From Amyelois transitella (lineage: Eukaryota; Arthropoda; Insecta; Lepidoptera; Pyralidae): a DNA stretch of 64,000 bases. Position numbers and translations under genes: made by a program. Below are positions 48,701 to 58,692 of this stretch, piece after piece. Within the stretch, counting starts at the first letter, position 1; the number at the start of each line of letters is the position of its first letter. The notes beneath the pieces were generated by a model. It was given only the letters and a program-made list of their open reading frames with translations, had not been told where the DNA came from and ran no database searches. The stretch lies in the NCBI RefSeq assembly GCF_032362555.1, contig NC_083517.1, forward strand, positions 10,746,001-10,810,000, written 5' to 3'.

Positions 48701-51613
48701 ATTAAGAGCACCGAACAATTCCAGATTAAGTTACTTGAAAACGAGCAGACCAGTCGGACGGGATGAGTGAATTACGTCCGTGTACACAGTCCTTTATGAT
48801 CCGAACCGGTCGGGCGAATTGTGAGCGCAAACACACTGGTTTTGACGCCTTTCCAGCGTTTGTAGATCAACAAGAAGCAGGTTTCCAGTAATTAAATTGT
48901 CGATGGCATCGGCGACGTTGAAAGGGTACCGTTTGCACAGTTCTCCCTTAGAAAGTCGAGTGAGCTATCCTTGTTAGAACTATTAGAGAAACTAGCTGAA
49001 ACTACCTGTTTCTGTACTATGGTAATGTAACGGAAAATTTAATAAAAGCGATATAAATATAGATGTTTTCGATGGTAATTCCTTAGGTAAAATTCCAGAC
49101 GCAATAAAATTTCAATTGTCTGTGGACACGGTGTTTAAAGAATTAAATCAAAAGTGGACAGTATAATGGACTGATATACATATTCTAATAGAAACTATTC
49201 GACTCTTTTTTTTCTAAGATGGATGGTATAATACGAATAAAATTATGTTGCTTGTCACAAAAATTCCATTCCTTTTCCAATAATAATATTAAGATAATTC
49301 ATAAATCATGTTTCATGAGCCAATAACACTCTTACCGAGCCATTTAATTTCAAATTGCTCTCGAATCATAACTTATCTAGTTCCAACTCTTCTGGTGCAT
49401 GAATCATTCTATTTATATTGACAGTTCCACATGAATGGAGTCGTTAGATATCTGCCACTCTATCTAGGGTTGCGATTCCGGAGAACTCTGCCAACTGTAC
49501 GCTTCCAATCACTGACTCACATCAGAAGGATAGTTGGCATCTGCTACCATCTCGGCAATGCGGTAGATCCAAATTTTAATTAGCACTCCGTTATTACTCT
49601 CGTCACTTAATAGTTTGGCTGCTAATAAATGATAAAATAGAAACATTTCTGAATAACCACCTTCTAGGGTGATCATTGCTTTTGAAAGGTCTAATGCTCT
49701 TGATAAAACATCTATTCTGTGGAGAAATATATTTTTCGTAACATTTACGTCTACTAAATTCCATATATATGTATTTCGATGATGGTGTTATGAATAAATT
49801 ATTAGTAACAGATATTTTGTTCATATGATAACATTTGGCAATATACTTACGATTGGATGCTTTAATTACACCATAACTTTGGAATTTTATTAAGTATTTT
49901 AAATGTGATTGCTACTTTTTTAATGGAGTGAGGTATTTACGAATAAATATCCAGATATACACCTTATAGAGTCATCGCAATTAGTCAGTTAGAATTCATG
50001 ACACCATTGCTATTATAGTCGCCAATAATAAAACTTTGAATGCCAACTGATCGTGCGATGTGTATTTAATTTAGGAAGTAATAAATATACGTGTCAATTA
50101 AAATTTCTGGTCTGTTGGACAAGAGATGGCAGATCAAGAGATAGCCTCAATTGCGGTGGAATAAAGTTTCAATTTAAAAGTCAGATGAAATTGGATGTCA
50201 TCTGTACGATTGGGTCGTGCGTGGAGAGGCAGGGTTGTCCATCATTAAATTATCATTTATGTAAGTACGTATTCGTTCAGGACCAACCTGTCTGTGGATA
50301 TTGAAAATATAACAACGCTTGAAGGATCAAAGCCATAATAGTTCGTAAGCTATATGAATAGCTGACATTACAAATATATAATGTATATTCTTCCTTTTGA
50401 ATAACTATATTTTACAAGCGATTTTGTCCGTGTTTAAAACTGATATTCAAGAAGAGAGTAGCGACACTTGCGACTTAACCAAATAAGTGACCACCTAGCT
50501 TTGTCAAGTAAAACAAATAGCATAAAATATTAAAAAACAACTATTATCTAAAATTATATAATATTCAAAATTAAGGGACACCAGAAAAATTATGATATTT
50601 ATAGCTTAAACTAAGCGTGCTTAAGATTGAACTCGTTCTATTGTATATAAAATAATCAGCATGAGGATTTAGATTGCAAAGATAGGTATTAAGATAACGA
50701 AGAGTCAATATCGCACTCTGTGATTACCTAGTTTGATTCCAATAGAAACAACAATTCAGCTATATACAATAAATGCAAAAATGAGTACAGATTTAAATAA
50801 TAACATGTCTGATTGTTAATATATTCATTTTTTTAAAAGAAATTTAAGTTTACATATTCTAAAGCAATAGTGTGAAATTATTGAGTACGTATTTCATTTA
50901 ATGATATTGTAAAAAAAAAATGCCGGACAGCGGAAATCTGAATATGAAACTAGGCAATATAAAGATACATGAAATAAAAGAAATAAATGAAATGATCTAA
51001 ATTAATTAAGAACATTCAGTTTTGAGTCTGTTGACAATTTGGCAGCCCTTAGACATAAGTACGGCATTGCGTGGACGTACGTTCCTTGTCCAACTCTTTA
51101 ACCAAACTATGTGTACTACAATACTATCGTAGTAAAAGCGGCGAGCTGCCAAAACCAACGCCGGCCCAGGCAGGAATGCGGTGTGATTATTTTTACAATC
51201 ATCATCATATCACTCTACACGCGGCACAGTATGTGTTTGATGAGGAAGGCGGATGATTGCCAGATTCAAGTGATAGGATACATTCCCCGTGATTTCGCGT
51301 TACATGACAAAAATAAAAAAAATAGTATGAGGGAGTATGTCATGGTTTTATCCCTTACTAGATAGACTATGCAAAATAATCGAAGGCAACGTTTAGCTTT
51401 ACTTCAAGAAAGAAAGCGTTACAATACCAAAATTAAAGATAATCAAATCTGAGATAACTCAAAAGAAAACGATATAAACAAACAAACAAATGATTTCAAC
51501 GTTAAAGATAAGATACACCATCAACAATAAAATAAAATCTATAACATTATTTGTAAACTTACTGATATCTGTGATGTCGTTCCACTTCATGGTGACGTCA
51601 GTGCAGCAGTCTC
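27736..51613 (-). CDS. FAM53-like protein, small GC-rich exons spread over 24 kb
   Basis: Exons on the minus strand: 51613-51563, 38892-38786, 32044-31838, 31549-31376 and 27816-27736 (stop TGA). All have AG acceptors and GT donors, and phases fit without a stop. From the first ATG (51590) the product is 198 aa; the frame is open upstream of it to the exon edge, so coding may begin earlier. The protein is Ala/Pro/Arg-rich, with an acidic stretch (SEEELE; later SDDDED), KRKW, TPVRFRTSPPLEALKPRR, an RRRR cluster, then RHRPALDFDKMQQ and a Gly-rich end GGELSVFCW. RPxLDFDKM is the motif near the C-terminus of vertebrate FAM53 proteins, and KWNDI recalls their short N-terminal W-x-D-[LI] element. 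FAM53B (Simplet) helps beta-catenin enter the nucleus in fish. The similarity is short, so the family call is tentative; the gene model is firmer. The GC-rich exons contrast with AT-rich introns. A piggyBac relic lies in the first intron. Confidence 0.7.
27918..27990 (+). repeat. Family A repeat, last third
   Basis: TTGAATGTGGCCTTTCAGTC to GATATAGACGTGATTATATG. A second copy begins 18 bases later. Confidence 0.85.
28009..28234 (+). repeat. Family A repeat
   Basis: GGACCACTCCATCTCTTTCC through to TATG repeats at 28220-28234. It lacks only the initial hairpin. Confidence 0.95.
28235..28989. other. Intronic DNA, no feature seen
   Basis: Part of the last intron of the FAM53-like gene. No recognisable repeat or exon. 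Confidence 0.4.
28990..29243 (+). repeat. Family A repeat, near complete
   Basis: TGCTGTGTGGTTCCCGGCAT to GTATGTAA; all internal blocks present. Confidence 0.95.
29567..29793 (-). repeat. Family A repeat, with internal deletion
   Basis: ATACCTACATATAATCACGT to GGTGCCGGGAACCACAAGGC. The block between GTTTGGCTAAATG and GCTAGCGTATCGCC is shortened. Confidence 0.9.
29862..29940 (-). repeat. Family E tail
   Basis: AATCACGCCTTTTTCCCGAA, GGGGTAGGCAGTGACTACAT and GCTACGATCTCTGCATAAAT are the inverse of the RT C-terminal tail end. Confidence 0.8.
30671..30905 (+). repeat. SINE family B with a broken B-box
   Basis: The A-box TGGCGCAGCGGTAGTGCGCT is intact, but the B-box region reads GGGTAGGCCGGGCC (about 6 bases lost), so this copy should not be transcribed by RNA polymerase III from its own promoter. 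Confidence 0.85.
32045..33685. other. Intronic DNA, no feature seen
   Basis: Part of the intron between exons 31838-32044 and 38786-38892 of the FAM53-like gene. Short open frames on both strands look like chance. Confidence 0.4.
33788..33859. repeat. 24-bp minisatellite, three perfect units
   Basis: Unit GGATGCACAGAGCAAATAAT plus CAAA, repeated exactly three times. The unit is a multiple of three and open on the minus strand as the octapeptide FDYLLCAS, but the surrounding frame (33686-33955) has no other sign of coding. Confidence 0.97.
34528..34807 (+). repeat. Family D repeat, near complete
   Basis: ACTAGCTGTGCCCGCGACTT to CTTTATAATATTAGTATAGA. It is the best plus-strand copy in the window along with 56381-56636. 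Confidence 0.9.
34808..35628. other. Intronic DNA
   Basis: A GC-richer patch near 34960-35180 stands out but has no supported frame. Confidence 0.35.
35629..35763 (+). pseudogene. Non-LTR retrotransposon coding relic
   Basis: One frame reads NTSKIWCDRVIKNN, then NPWFNNSDITRYKSVKHEYY. The NPWFN...I...YK...K..YY pattern is characteristic of the segment between endonuclease and reverse transcriptase in Jockey/CR1-type elements. Both sides are lost. Confidence 0.55.
36741..36930 (-). repeat. Family A repeat
   Basis: TACATACATATGGTCACGTC to CCTTAGTCGCCTTTTGCGAC; the start hairpin end is missing. Confidence 0.93.
36931..37646. other. Intronic DNA with possible retroelement traces
   Basis: 37080-37260 (ATTGGCTTGTGGAAATGGGA ... 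CTACTTGGGGAACCGAAAGA) vaguely recalls an RT tail but no convincing frame remains. Confidence 0.3.
37647..37765 (-). repeat. Family A repeat, decayed
   Basis: GACAGACAGAGCCAATAATA, ATAGTGACAGGTTGCTAGCG and CATTGCCTAAAGGAAGAATC. Confidence 0.75.
37766..38785. other. Intronic DNA, no feature seen
   Basis: No recognisable repeat or exon before the acceptor side of exon 38786-38892. Confidence 0.4.
38893..40282. other. Intronic DNA, no feature seen
   Basis: AT-rich, lying between a FAM53-like exon and the piggyBac element. Nothing recognised. Confidence 0.4.
40287..41953. mobile_element. piggyBac element, internally deleted
   Basis: Flanked by TTAA on both sides (40283-40286 and 41954-41957), the piggyBac target. 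Terminal inverted repeats including TTAA are TTAACCCATTAAGCGCC and, reversed from the right, TTAACCCATATAGCGCC (15 of 17 identical). Sub-terminal palindromes GTACTCAATTGAGTAC (about 40421) and GTACTCAACCGAGTAC (about 41582), plus a third degenerate one near 41925, may be transposase-binding repeats. It is 1.67 kb long and has broken transposase remnants on the minus strand. Confidence 0.93.
40630..41535 (-). pseudogene. piggyBac transposase remnant
   Basis: Minus-strand pieces in several frames: an ATG at 41530 starting MTSRRFVASNDFRG, an acidic N-terminal region (41401-41009, with SDDDSSDEEPLAAKRLR), then, after a junction and frameshift near 41010, LVKWKDNSVCKMLTNHD, and after another frameshift MGGVDELDQSISLYWIDIHG ... 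KKWWWVLFTYMMDMAIANSW. The last blocks are conserved C-terminal parts of DDE_Tnp_1_7 transposases. The centre holding the first two catalytic Asp residues is missing, so the protein is inactive. The MGGVDELD region of the third Asp remains. Confidence 0.9.
41958..43541. other. Intronic DNA, no feature seen
   Basis: No recognised repeat or exon. GC-richer near 42040-42110. Confidence 0.4.
43542..43797 (-). repeat. Family A repeat, near complete
   Basis: CATACATACATACATATGGT to GGTAATCACACGGC. One of the least diverged copies. Confidence 0.95.
44744..45008 (+). repeat. Family A repeat, complete
   Basis: GTGCCGTGTGGTTCCCGGCAC hairpin (stem GTGCCG/CGGCAC) at the start and TTTGTATGTATGTA at the end. 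A useful reference copy. Confidence 0.97.
45009..46310. other. Intronic DNA; a 123-codon open frame without support
   Basis: A plus-strand ATG frame of 123 codons at 45173-45544 has no recognisable domain and lies in an intron of the opposite-strand gene; I do not call it a gene. A hairpin CAACTGGTACCACAGTTG is near 45836. Confidence 0.35.
46311..46472 (+). repeat. Family A repeat, internal deletion
   Basis: AAGGATGTCGTAAAAGACGA to TTTGTATGTATGTA. The segment between TTTAAATCTCAATG and CAGTAAGTCTTTTCAAGACT is deleted. Confidence 0.9.
46473..47200. other. Intronic DNA, no feature seen
   Basis: No supported gene. Short frames at 46.6 and 46.9 kb are unrecognised. Confidence 0.35.
47215..47475. 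promoter_or_regulatory. GC-rich island within the first intron of the FAM53-like gene
   Basis: Contains GCGCGCGCGCC, G-rich runs (GGAGGGGGG), a near-perfect 22-bp palindrome CCTTGCTCGAGCTCGACCAAGG (one mismatch; CCTTGCTCGAG / CTCGACCAAGG) and an E-box GCACGTGGGC. In a genome this AT-rich such a block suggests an alternative promoter or enhancer. Inference only. Confidence 0.3.
47476..51562. other. Intronic DNA, no feature seen
   Basis: AT-rich, no recognised repeat family and no supported exon. Confidence 0.4.
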
Positions 51614-52169
51614 CTGTGGTACAAAATAGACGCAATCAGCGATCCAATTGAAACAAATTAAAACCGTAATACAATTAATGACTAGTCATCATCAATCCTA
51701 ACTAAACATATACCTAGATCACATTAATTTCCAACTTATATTATAAATTCGAAAGTTAAACCGGTAAATACTGAGTTACTTGCTAATGCCAATGAAATTA
51801 TAAGAAAATATTGTGAGTAGTTTCACATTTTCACCAAAGAAGTAAGAATATTACCATCTTATTTAAAGTTAAAACTACACATCTAAGTCTTTGCAAACAT
51901 CTTGAAGATAAACATTTTGAACAATTCATAAAAGATATTCTAATATTTGGATTCTGAACGCACGGCGCAGGAAATAGCTGTACAAACATTCCGCACTAAA
52001 ATTATTAGAGTTTCTGCGCTATTTGTATTCTCTCAAGCAGACAATGTAGTTACACTATTAAGAACACACATTGATAAAGCAGCTCATTTGGTTACTGTTT
52101 ACTTCACTAACATTCGCTATTCTATGCCAATCATCTTTATTCTATTGAATCTTATTATTCTTCTTCCTT

Positions 52170-52262
52170 ATCAAGCCCCTGGTCCTGAATTGGTCAAATC
52201 AGGTTTTACACTAAGCGACTCCCCTCTTACCTCCGCAACTATTGCAGGAAACCTAACGCATA
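52170..52262 (+). repeat. Family C-related repeat
   Basis: AAGCCCCTGGTCCTGAATTG, CAGGTTTTACACTAAGCGAC and CTCCCCTCTTACCTCCGCAA match the extended family C sequence near 7.15-7.19 kb. Confidence 0.5.
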
Positions 52263-52289
52263 TTGGATCATGGTAAAAGCTGCACATGA

Positions 52290-52376
52290 TGTGCCTATTC
52301 CCTTAGTCGGCTTTTATGACATCCATGGGAAAGAGATGGAGTGGGCCTATTATAAAGTGACGGAAACAACACGGCA
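52290..52376 (-). repeat. Family A repeat, start portion only
   Basis: CCTATTCCCTTAGTCGGCTT to AACACGGCAC. Confidence 0.85.
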
Positions 52377-53817
52377 CTTTAGAATAGGAATCTTTATTGA
52401 ATATCGCATTTCAAATAACAATAGTTAGCATAACTTTTTGCAGCTGTGAGAGTGGGAACCTCGCGATCAACTCCTTTAATTGGACGCCATAATGGGAATG
52501 ATTGGATGAAAAAAAGTGCCACGTTGCATACAATGTAGTTTGCGGGCTAACTGCCGGCGAACACGCGCGGTTGTGCGTAGCACGCAAACAAATAAGGAAA
52601 ATTACTGTAATCGTACATTAACATGTTTCATCATTTGTACCAAGTTTTATTGCGACGAGCTCTTTAGAAGTTCTTAGGACAATTATTGTCGTTTTGGTGA
52701 ACATGTTTACTACCGATTAAACCATGTCGGCGCCAGAAACTCTAACTGAAGAATTTGACGCCATTCCTTCGTATGGTCTAGACACTAAAGATGACCATGG
52801 CAGAGTTGTTACTACCATCAATCAGGCAACAAATATTACGTATTTACAGGATTCTGCAAAAGTATAAAGGAAATGTCCTTTCTGATCATCTGCTTATTTG
52901 AAGTTATTTCAAGCTCATTAATGGTGGTTGTTTTATCTATTTTTGAAGTAAATGGTAGTATTATATAGTAATTTTGAGCAGATGTCATTTGAGTTCGCAC
53001 CTGTGGGATAGGAGTGCAAACGCACAGCAATGCGAGGCGACGCGGCGGCCTAGTTTCCCGCGAATTATTCTAATCGCGCGGCCAAAGACCTTTCTAGATG
53101 ACTTTTTATTACTCGACCAAAAGGTTTTCAGGTTTCATGTGTGTTAGTTTAATGAGCTTCGTTACTTTTTTTAGCATCAGAGGTTTCTGTTTAGATATTT
53201 GTGTAAATTTCAATTGCCAATGTTAGACATAAAGTTTCAGATATTTATATTTAAGTGGAAATTTATCTGATCAATACATAAGTTTATGATTTGTTTTCTA
53301 CACTCTTTTACGATAAATTATACAAATATGCCTAAAATGATAGAACCCTGTTACAATTGCAGAAATGGAAGAATAAATGAAGTTGTTTTTTAAATATATG
53401 TATAAAATCATATAATATACATCGCTGTTCATAAATTGTCAAATAGTATGACATCAGCATCACTCGGCTAGATCGACGGCCATCGCGAAAGGCCCAACAT
53501 CAGGTTATTGACATTTGTGCCTATCTCCGATCGCTCACAGTTTCAACGTCACTATTTCTTGCCTCTGATATATTCGTGTTCAATTCAAGTTGTCATCTGT
53601 GTCGGAATTCTCTGTGAATTTTTAAATAAATACAAAAATTTGCGACTTGAAACGCAATTACTGAACTGAACTAGAAAACGGCAAAAAGAAATCCTTTTAT
53701 TGGTTAAAATCATAACTGACTAATTACATGTTTCTCAAATAATTATAATAAAATTAAAAATGATGTTTGACTCACAAATGCACATTTCAAACAAGAATTA
53801 TGAGATGCAATGATAAG
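52377..53817. other. Unannotated stretch with GC-richer patches
   Basis: Patches near 52440-52600 and 52990-53095 are CpG-rich. A 47-codon frame starting ATGTCGGCGCCAGAAACT at 52724 is discussed as a finding. No gene is supported. Confidence 0.35.
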
Positions 53818-53818
53818 T

Positions 53819-53840
53819 GAGAGAGAGAGAGAGAGAGAAG
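53819..53840. repeat. (GA)n microsatellite
   Basis: About ten uninterrupted GA units. Confidence 0.95.
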
Positions 53841-53924
53841 AAATACAAAGTTGGCAAAAAAAATTGATCAAATCGTTTTGGCGAAAGGTTGGGTAAGTAA
53901 GCATGATAAGAGTTATGAATTTGA

Positions 53925-54017
53925 ATTAAGTGAAAGAACTATACAGGGATCGTGGCAAATGGAAAGAGGTAATCTTTGCCTACCTCGAAGAAAGAGGCGT
54001 GATTATATACATATGTA
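53925..54017 (+). repeat. Family E tail
   Basis: GGGATCGTGGCAAATGGAAA, GAGGTAATCTTTGCCTACCT and AAAGAGGCGTGATTATATAC match the last part of the RT tail. Confidence 0.8.
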
Positions 54018-55013
54018 TACGAAAGTTAGTAAAAAATAACATTTGAGAAACAATAGCGATAATGATTATAATCCTAATGGAGCACGTCAAGATCTCGACC
54101 GACAAATAACAATTCTCCGTCGACATATTGTATGATACAATCTGACGTCTGACAAGAGTACACAAAAACAAATTGAACATTCAGCTAAAACCAGTCCACG
54201 AGCCGACTTGTCCAATCATATAAGTACGATCTTGTTTTGGCCTGTGACCATAAACGGTGCAACGTAATGTTTCTTTGGTTTATGGTTTTTTTATGTTTTG
54301 AGTTTGGGAAATCATCGTTCTTATTGACGTTATTCTGTATTGGCCTACAATCAATATTAATTTACTTATCTTTTAGTACAAATTATGAATAATCACTGTT
54401 AACACTAAATTGGCAATGAGACGGAGATAGTAAATTATTTCTTGTAAAAAATGCAACGAAGCGACATAATATGAGATCCTTTTATGGGATAAGTCCGCCA
54501 TTGCAAGTGATTTGTTTCTTTTATAACTATGTACTAACTATTTTCTTGTTACTGTGTAAATTTCTATGCAATAAAGATATTACAAACATACAAAAAAATA
54601 TTATGTAGGTACTACTATTTTCCAAGCATTTCTTATTTTTAAGATCTATATACATATTTTAAGCATCACCAAGATATATCTCTTTAAAAGTCTCTGCCTG
54701 GTCAATTGTTACTTAGTTGTAAGCGGTGATTGCATAATCTGTTGTTGTGTAAGGTAAGTCAAACCTTCAAATGAGATGTCAAGGTTTACAAACCGCCTCA
54801 GTGCCTCTTACAACCGGAAAGGGTCAAAAGTATAACGGCTAAGCAGATGCTAAGCGCTTATTGTCACTGCTACGGTACTCTCATTGGATTGGATAATCAA
54901 TTAAGTCCAAGATTTTATCATCAGTCTTTAATTAGTCCCGATACCCGTTAATATCCGTGGAGGCTATGACCTGAAGCTCTAAATTTTTAGGTAATAATTC
55001 CCATAAAAGATAT
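54018..55013. other. Gene-free stretch
   Basis: No gene or repeat recognised. Confidence 0.4.
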
Positions 55014-55273
55014 GCCGCGTGGTTCCCGGCACCCAATAAAAAAAAGAATAGGACCACTCTGTCTCGTTACCATGGATGTCGTAAAAGGCGACTAAGGGAT
55101 AGGCTTACAAACTTGGTTTTCTTTTTTAGGCGATGGGCTAGCAACCTGTCACTATTTGTATCTCAATTCTATCATTAAGCCAAACAGCTAAACGTGGCCT
55201 ATCAGTCTCTTCAAGTCTGTTGGCTTTGTCTACCCCGCAAGGGATATAGACGTGACCATTTGTATGTATGTAT
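55014..55273 (+). repeat. Family A repeat, complete
   Basis: GCCGCGTGGTTCCCGGCACC to TTTGTATGTATGTA. Confidence 0.95.
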
Positions 55274-55975
55274 AGTATGAATATTACCGTCCACGTGGCA
55301 CCACGCGCTCCATCTATCTCAAACATTTTCCACAATATTTACGCGGTACAGCGTGCAAGCGGTAACCTTCTCGCCGCGGCCTGGTTTCAGTGCAAAGGTG
55401 AACGACCGCGAGATACCTACAGCTTGCATTCGCTGCCCGAGCACAGAGGAGATATAGTGCGGAGGACAAGCTACATTATTTTAAGGTAATTGGTAATCCT
55501 GTGTTTAAATGAAGATGAACTATTTTTTTGGCGTTAACAGTCTTATAATTAACTCACAGATATTAGTATTACGTTTAACGGATATATCTATGTTCTCACC
55601 GCTAGTAACTCCCTTTTAAATTGCGTGTTTCTATACGAGCATATACATAATATCAGTCCACTATTCCGGAGGAGTACGTCGAATCTATCATACATATTTC
55701 CACTGGCTATGATCCTCGCATACTTCTTTCGCTTTCCACATTCACTCACACGTATATCTTGTTTGTTTTGTACTAGTAAATACCTACCTAACTATTAATC
55801 GACAGGTAAGTAGGTATAGGCAATGCAATTTGAATGAATGATAATTATTTTATAATTAAAGTAAGATCTAATAAACTACTAAATATAAATAAATTCTCGT
55901 ACATAGACGATAACATAACAAAATAAAAATTGGCAAAGTAGAATTATAAAAATATATATAATATATATATCTCAA
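55274..55975. other. Gene-free stretch
   Basis: GC-richer 55290-55460, unsupported open frame only. Confidence 0.35.
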
Positions 55976-56081
55976 TCCTATCTTAACGCCAAATAGCTGA
56001 ACGTGGCCTATCAGTTTTTACAAGACTGTAGGGTTTGTCTACCCCGCAAGGGATATAGACGTGATTATATGTATGTACGTA
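55976..56081 (+). repeat. Family A repeat, last half
   Basis: TCCTATCTTAACGCCAAATA to TATGTATGTACG. Confidence 0.88.
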
Positions 56082-56380
56082 AATTTACGCTGAAACAGCT
56101 TAGTCTCTACACAGTTTGTACTGTATACGAGCACTGCTTCCCCGCCCCGCGTCGCTCGTTTTCAATCTACATGACTAGCTTTGCGGTAATTATGACAATT
56201 GCACTTCAGAAACCGACCGTGGGATAACATTATTTCGATAAGCCAAGTTTTAAAAGGTTTTTAGATCTTACATATACCTACTGCTAAGTGTGCTAGTTGA
56301 TATAATATGTACATAGTTGTCTACAGCTGCCAATTGAGGTAAACACAGGAGGTATATGATTGGCGACTATAACAATACTA

Positions 56381-56636
56381 GCTGTACCCGCGACTTCGTC
56401 CGCGTTGAATAGTTATTTTGGGCATCATTGAAGCCCTCAAGGAGGAATATTTTTTTTCACATTTTCCATTATTTCTTCGCTCCTAATAGTTGCAGCGTGA
56501 TGATAAATAGCCTAAATCCTTCCACGATAAATGGTCTAAACACAAAAAGAATTTGTCAATTCGAACCAGTAGTTCCCGAGATTAGCGCGTTCAAGCAAAC
56601 AAACAAACTCTTCAGCTTTATAATATTAGTATAGAT
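56381..56636 (+). repeat. Family D repeat, near complete
   Basis: ACTAGCTGTACCCGCGACTT to CTTTATAATATTAGTATAGA. Confidence 0.92.
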
Positions 56637-56949
56637 TTAACATACAGTGGGTATTGCAGCTTAAAGGAGATTTTTAGCTGAGTTTTTAGCACCAAATTTC
56701 ATAATGGGTAATCTAAGCTTTATACACGAGAAACAGTTTTGCCAAGAGTTTGTTTTCCAAAAGAGTAAAATGCAGCATCTTTGTCTCTTCTTGTGCAAGT
56801 CACAGAAGAGATATAAAACATAAAAGTAGTTAGTTGACCGCAAAAATATTTCATCATGAAATATTCTGTAGCACGCTAAAGCACCACGTATTAGATCTTT
56901 AGCAGAAAACGGGCTTTTAATTCAACATCTAAGCATACAACTTGCGTTA

Positions 56950-57195
56950 CATACATACATATAATCACGGCTATGTCATTTGCGGGGTAGACAGAGCCAA
57001 CAGTCTTAAAAAGACCGATTGGCCACGTACACTTATTTGGCTGTTTAGCTTAGTGATAGAATTGAAATTCAAATATGACAGGTAGCTAGCCCATCACCTA
57101 AAAAGAGGAATCCCAAGTTTATAGCCTATCCCTCAGTCGCCTTGCGTTATGATGGAAGAAAGAACGAGATTTAGGATATTGTGAACCACACGACA
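56950..57195 (-). repeat. Family A repeat, diverged
   Basis: ACATACATACATATAATCAC to TTGTGAACCACACGAC, with the ATCCATGGGAAAGAGATGG block eroded. Confidence 0.85.
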
Positions 57196-57258
57196 GTGAA
57201 CTTCTACTATTAGAGACTCACAACAAGAAGAGTTAAATTCAAACAAAAACACAGTTCA

Positions 57259-57522
57259 AGCCGTGTGGTTCCCGGCACCAATACAAAAAAGAATAGGACC
57301 ACTCCATCTCTTTCCCATGGATGTCGTAAAAGGCGACTAAGGGATAAGCTTAAAAACTTGGGTTTCTTCTTTTAGGCCATGGGCTAGCAACCTGTCACTA
57401 TTTGAATCTCAATTCTATCATTAAGCCAAACAGCTGAACGTGGCCATTCAGTCTTTTCAAGACTGTTGGCTCTGTCTACCCCGCAAGGGATATAGACGTG
57501 ACCATATGTATGTATGTATGTA
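57259..57522 (+). repeat. Family A repeat, complete
   Basis: GCCGTGTGGTTCCCGGCACC to four TATG units. Opposite orientation to the copy 60 bases upstream. Confidence 0.97.
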
Positions 57523-57845
57523 CACAGTTAAAATCCACAGCTCCAAAGCAGGTAAAGGATACTCTAGTTCGGCAGCCATTAAAAAAATGCCCTAACGTTC
57601 CTTCCATGGTCGTGATGTCATCCATCACTGAATGCGTTATCGGCCTGTGTTTTTAAATAAGCCGTAATCTCGGGTGGCACAATTTCAGCGGCACGTTATC
57701 GGCCAACCCGTGCTGATAACAGCTCCGTTTGAACAGCTGACTGTTTTGTAACGATCGGAGGTAACGCTAGGATTATATTTTGGAAGAGAAAATGGAAGTC
57801 CTACTGCATAGACTTCAATTAAAATTTTTATTTAAATTTCGTATA

Positions 57846-58035
57846 AACCAATGCTACTAATATTATATGTAAATGAGAAAGTTTGTATGTCAGTATGGAT
57901 GTTTGTTACTCTTTCACGCACAACTGCTGAACCGATTATGATGAAATGGTATGTAGGTAGCTGAAGACCCAGAATAACTCAGTAATGGACCTGGAGTTAG
58001 CTCACAGTGAAAATCTATTGGAGAGGCCTATGCCT
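57846..58035 (+). repeat. RTE-like non-LTR 3' end
   Basis: AATGCTACTAATATTATATG, GTTACTCTTTCACGCACAAC, TGAACCGATTATGATGAAAT, GACCCAGAATAACTCAGTAA and TTGGAGAGGCCTATGCC. This series is a hallmark of lepidopteran RTE elements (general knowledge). Confidence 0.75.
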
Positions 58036-58148
58036 TCTAGATATAACACCATAATTTAAAGAGTAACATTATAATGATAAGTGGACAAAACTATCTCCCT
58101 TGGAACCAGGCAGCGACTGTAAAATATAGTTTGTATGATTATCTAGTT

Positions 58149-58310
58149 AATACATATACACATTATCACGTCTAAATCTCTTGCGTGGTATTTAGAGTCA
58201 ACAGTCTTGAAAAGACTGATAGGCCACACCCAGCTGCTTGGTAAAATGATAGAATTGAGATTCAAATAGGACCACCTATTCTTTTTCTATCAATGCTGGG
58301 ACCCACACGG
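58149..58310 (-). repeat. Family A repeat, internal deletion
   Basis: ACACATTATCACGTCTAAAT to AATGCTGGGACCCACACGGT; the ATAGTGACAGG...CATGGGAAAG middle is missing. Confidence 0.85.
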
Positions 58311-58589
58311 TATTACATTCGAAAACTTTGTCGATAAAATATCTTCTTCGAAAGCATCCAGATCAGCTGCTGAAAATAATACAACTTTAAACCTGACGTG
58401 GCCCTCTAATGAGGCTAAGATCATTCTGCCATTGTGAGCTACGATCAGTTTGACATTTGAAACTGGTTCCTCGCTCGCCCGTGCGCGTACGCAGCGGGAC
58501 AATTGGATCGTCCTACTTAGATACCGCTGTTTTCAAACTAGCTTGATATCTACATGAGGTAACTAACTACTTGATGATGAGAAGTAAAA

Positions 58590-58680
58590 ATACATACATA
58601 CATATAACCACGTCGATATCCCTTGCGGGGTAGACAGAGTTAACAGTCTTAAATAGACTGATAGGCCACGTTCAGCTTTT
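58590..58680 (-). repeat. Family A repeat, last third, beside the transposon
   Basis: ACATACATACATATAACCAC to AGGCCACGTTCAGCTTTT. It stops 12 bases before the left end of the 58693-60785 transposon, so truncation by that insertion is possible, but the remaining part of the repeat was not found on the far side. Confidence 0.85.
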
Positions 58681-58692
58681 AAGTAAAAATAA

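Noticed and set aside
51947..52276. 109-codon plus-strand open frame with a hydrophobic run
   Set aside because: It begins with a TTG, and its last third is family C repeat sequence, so it is probably not a gene.
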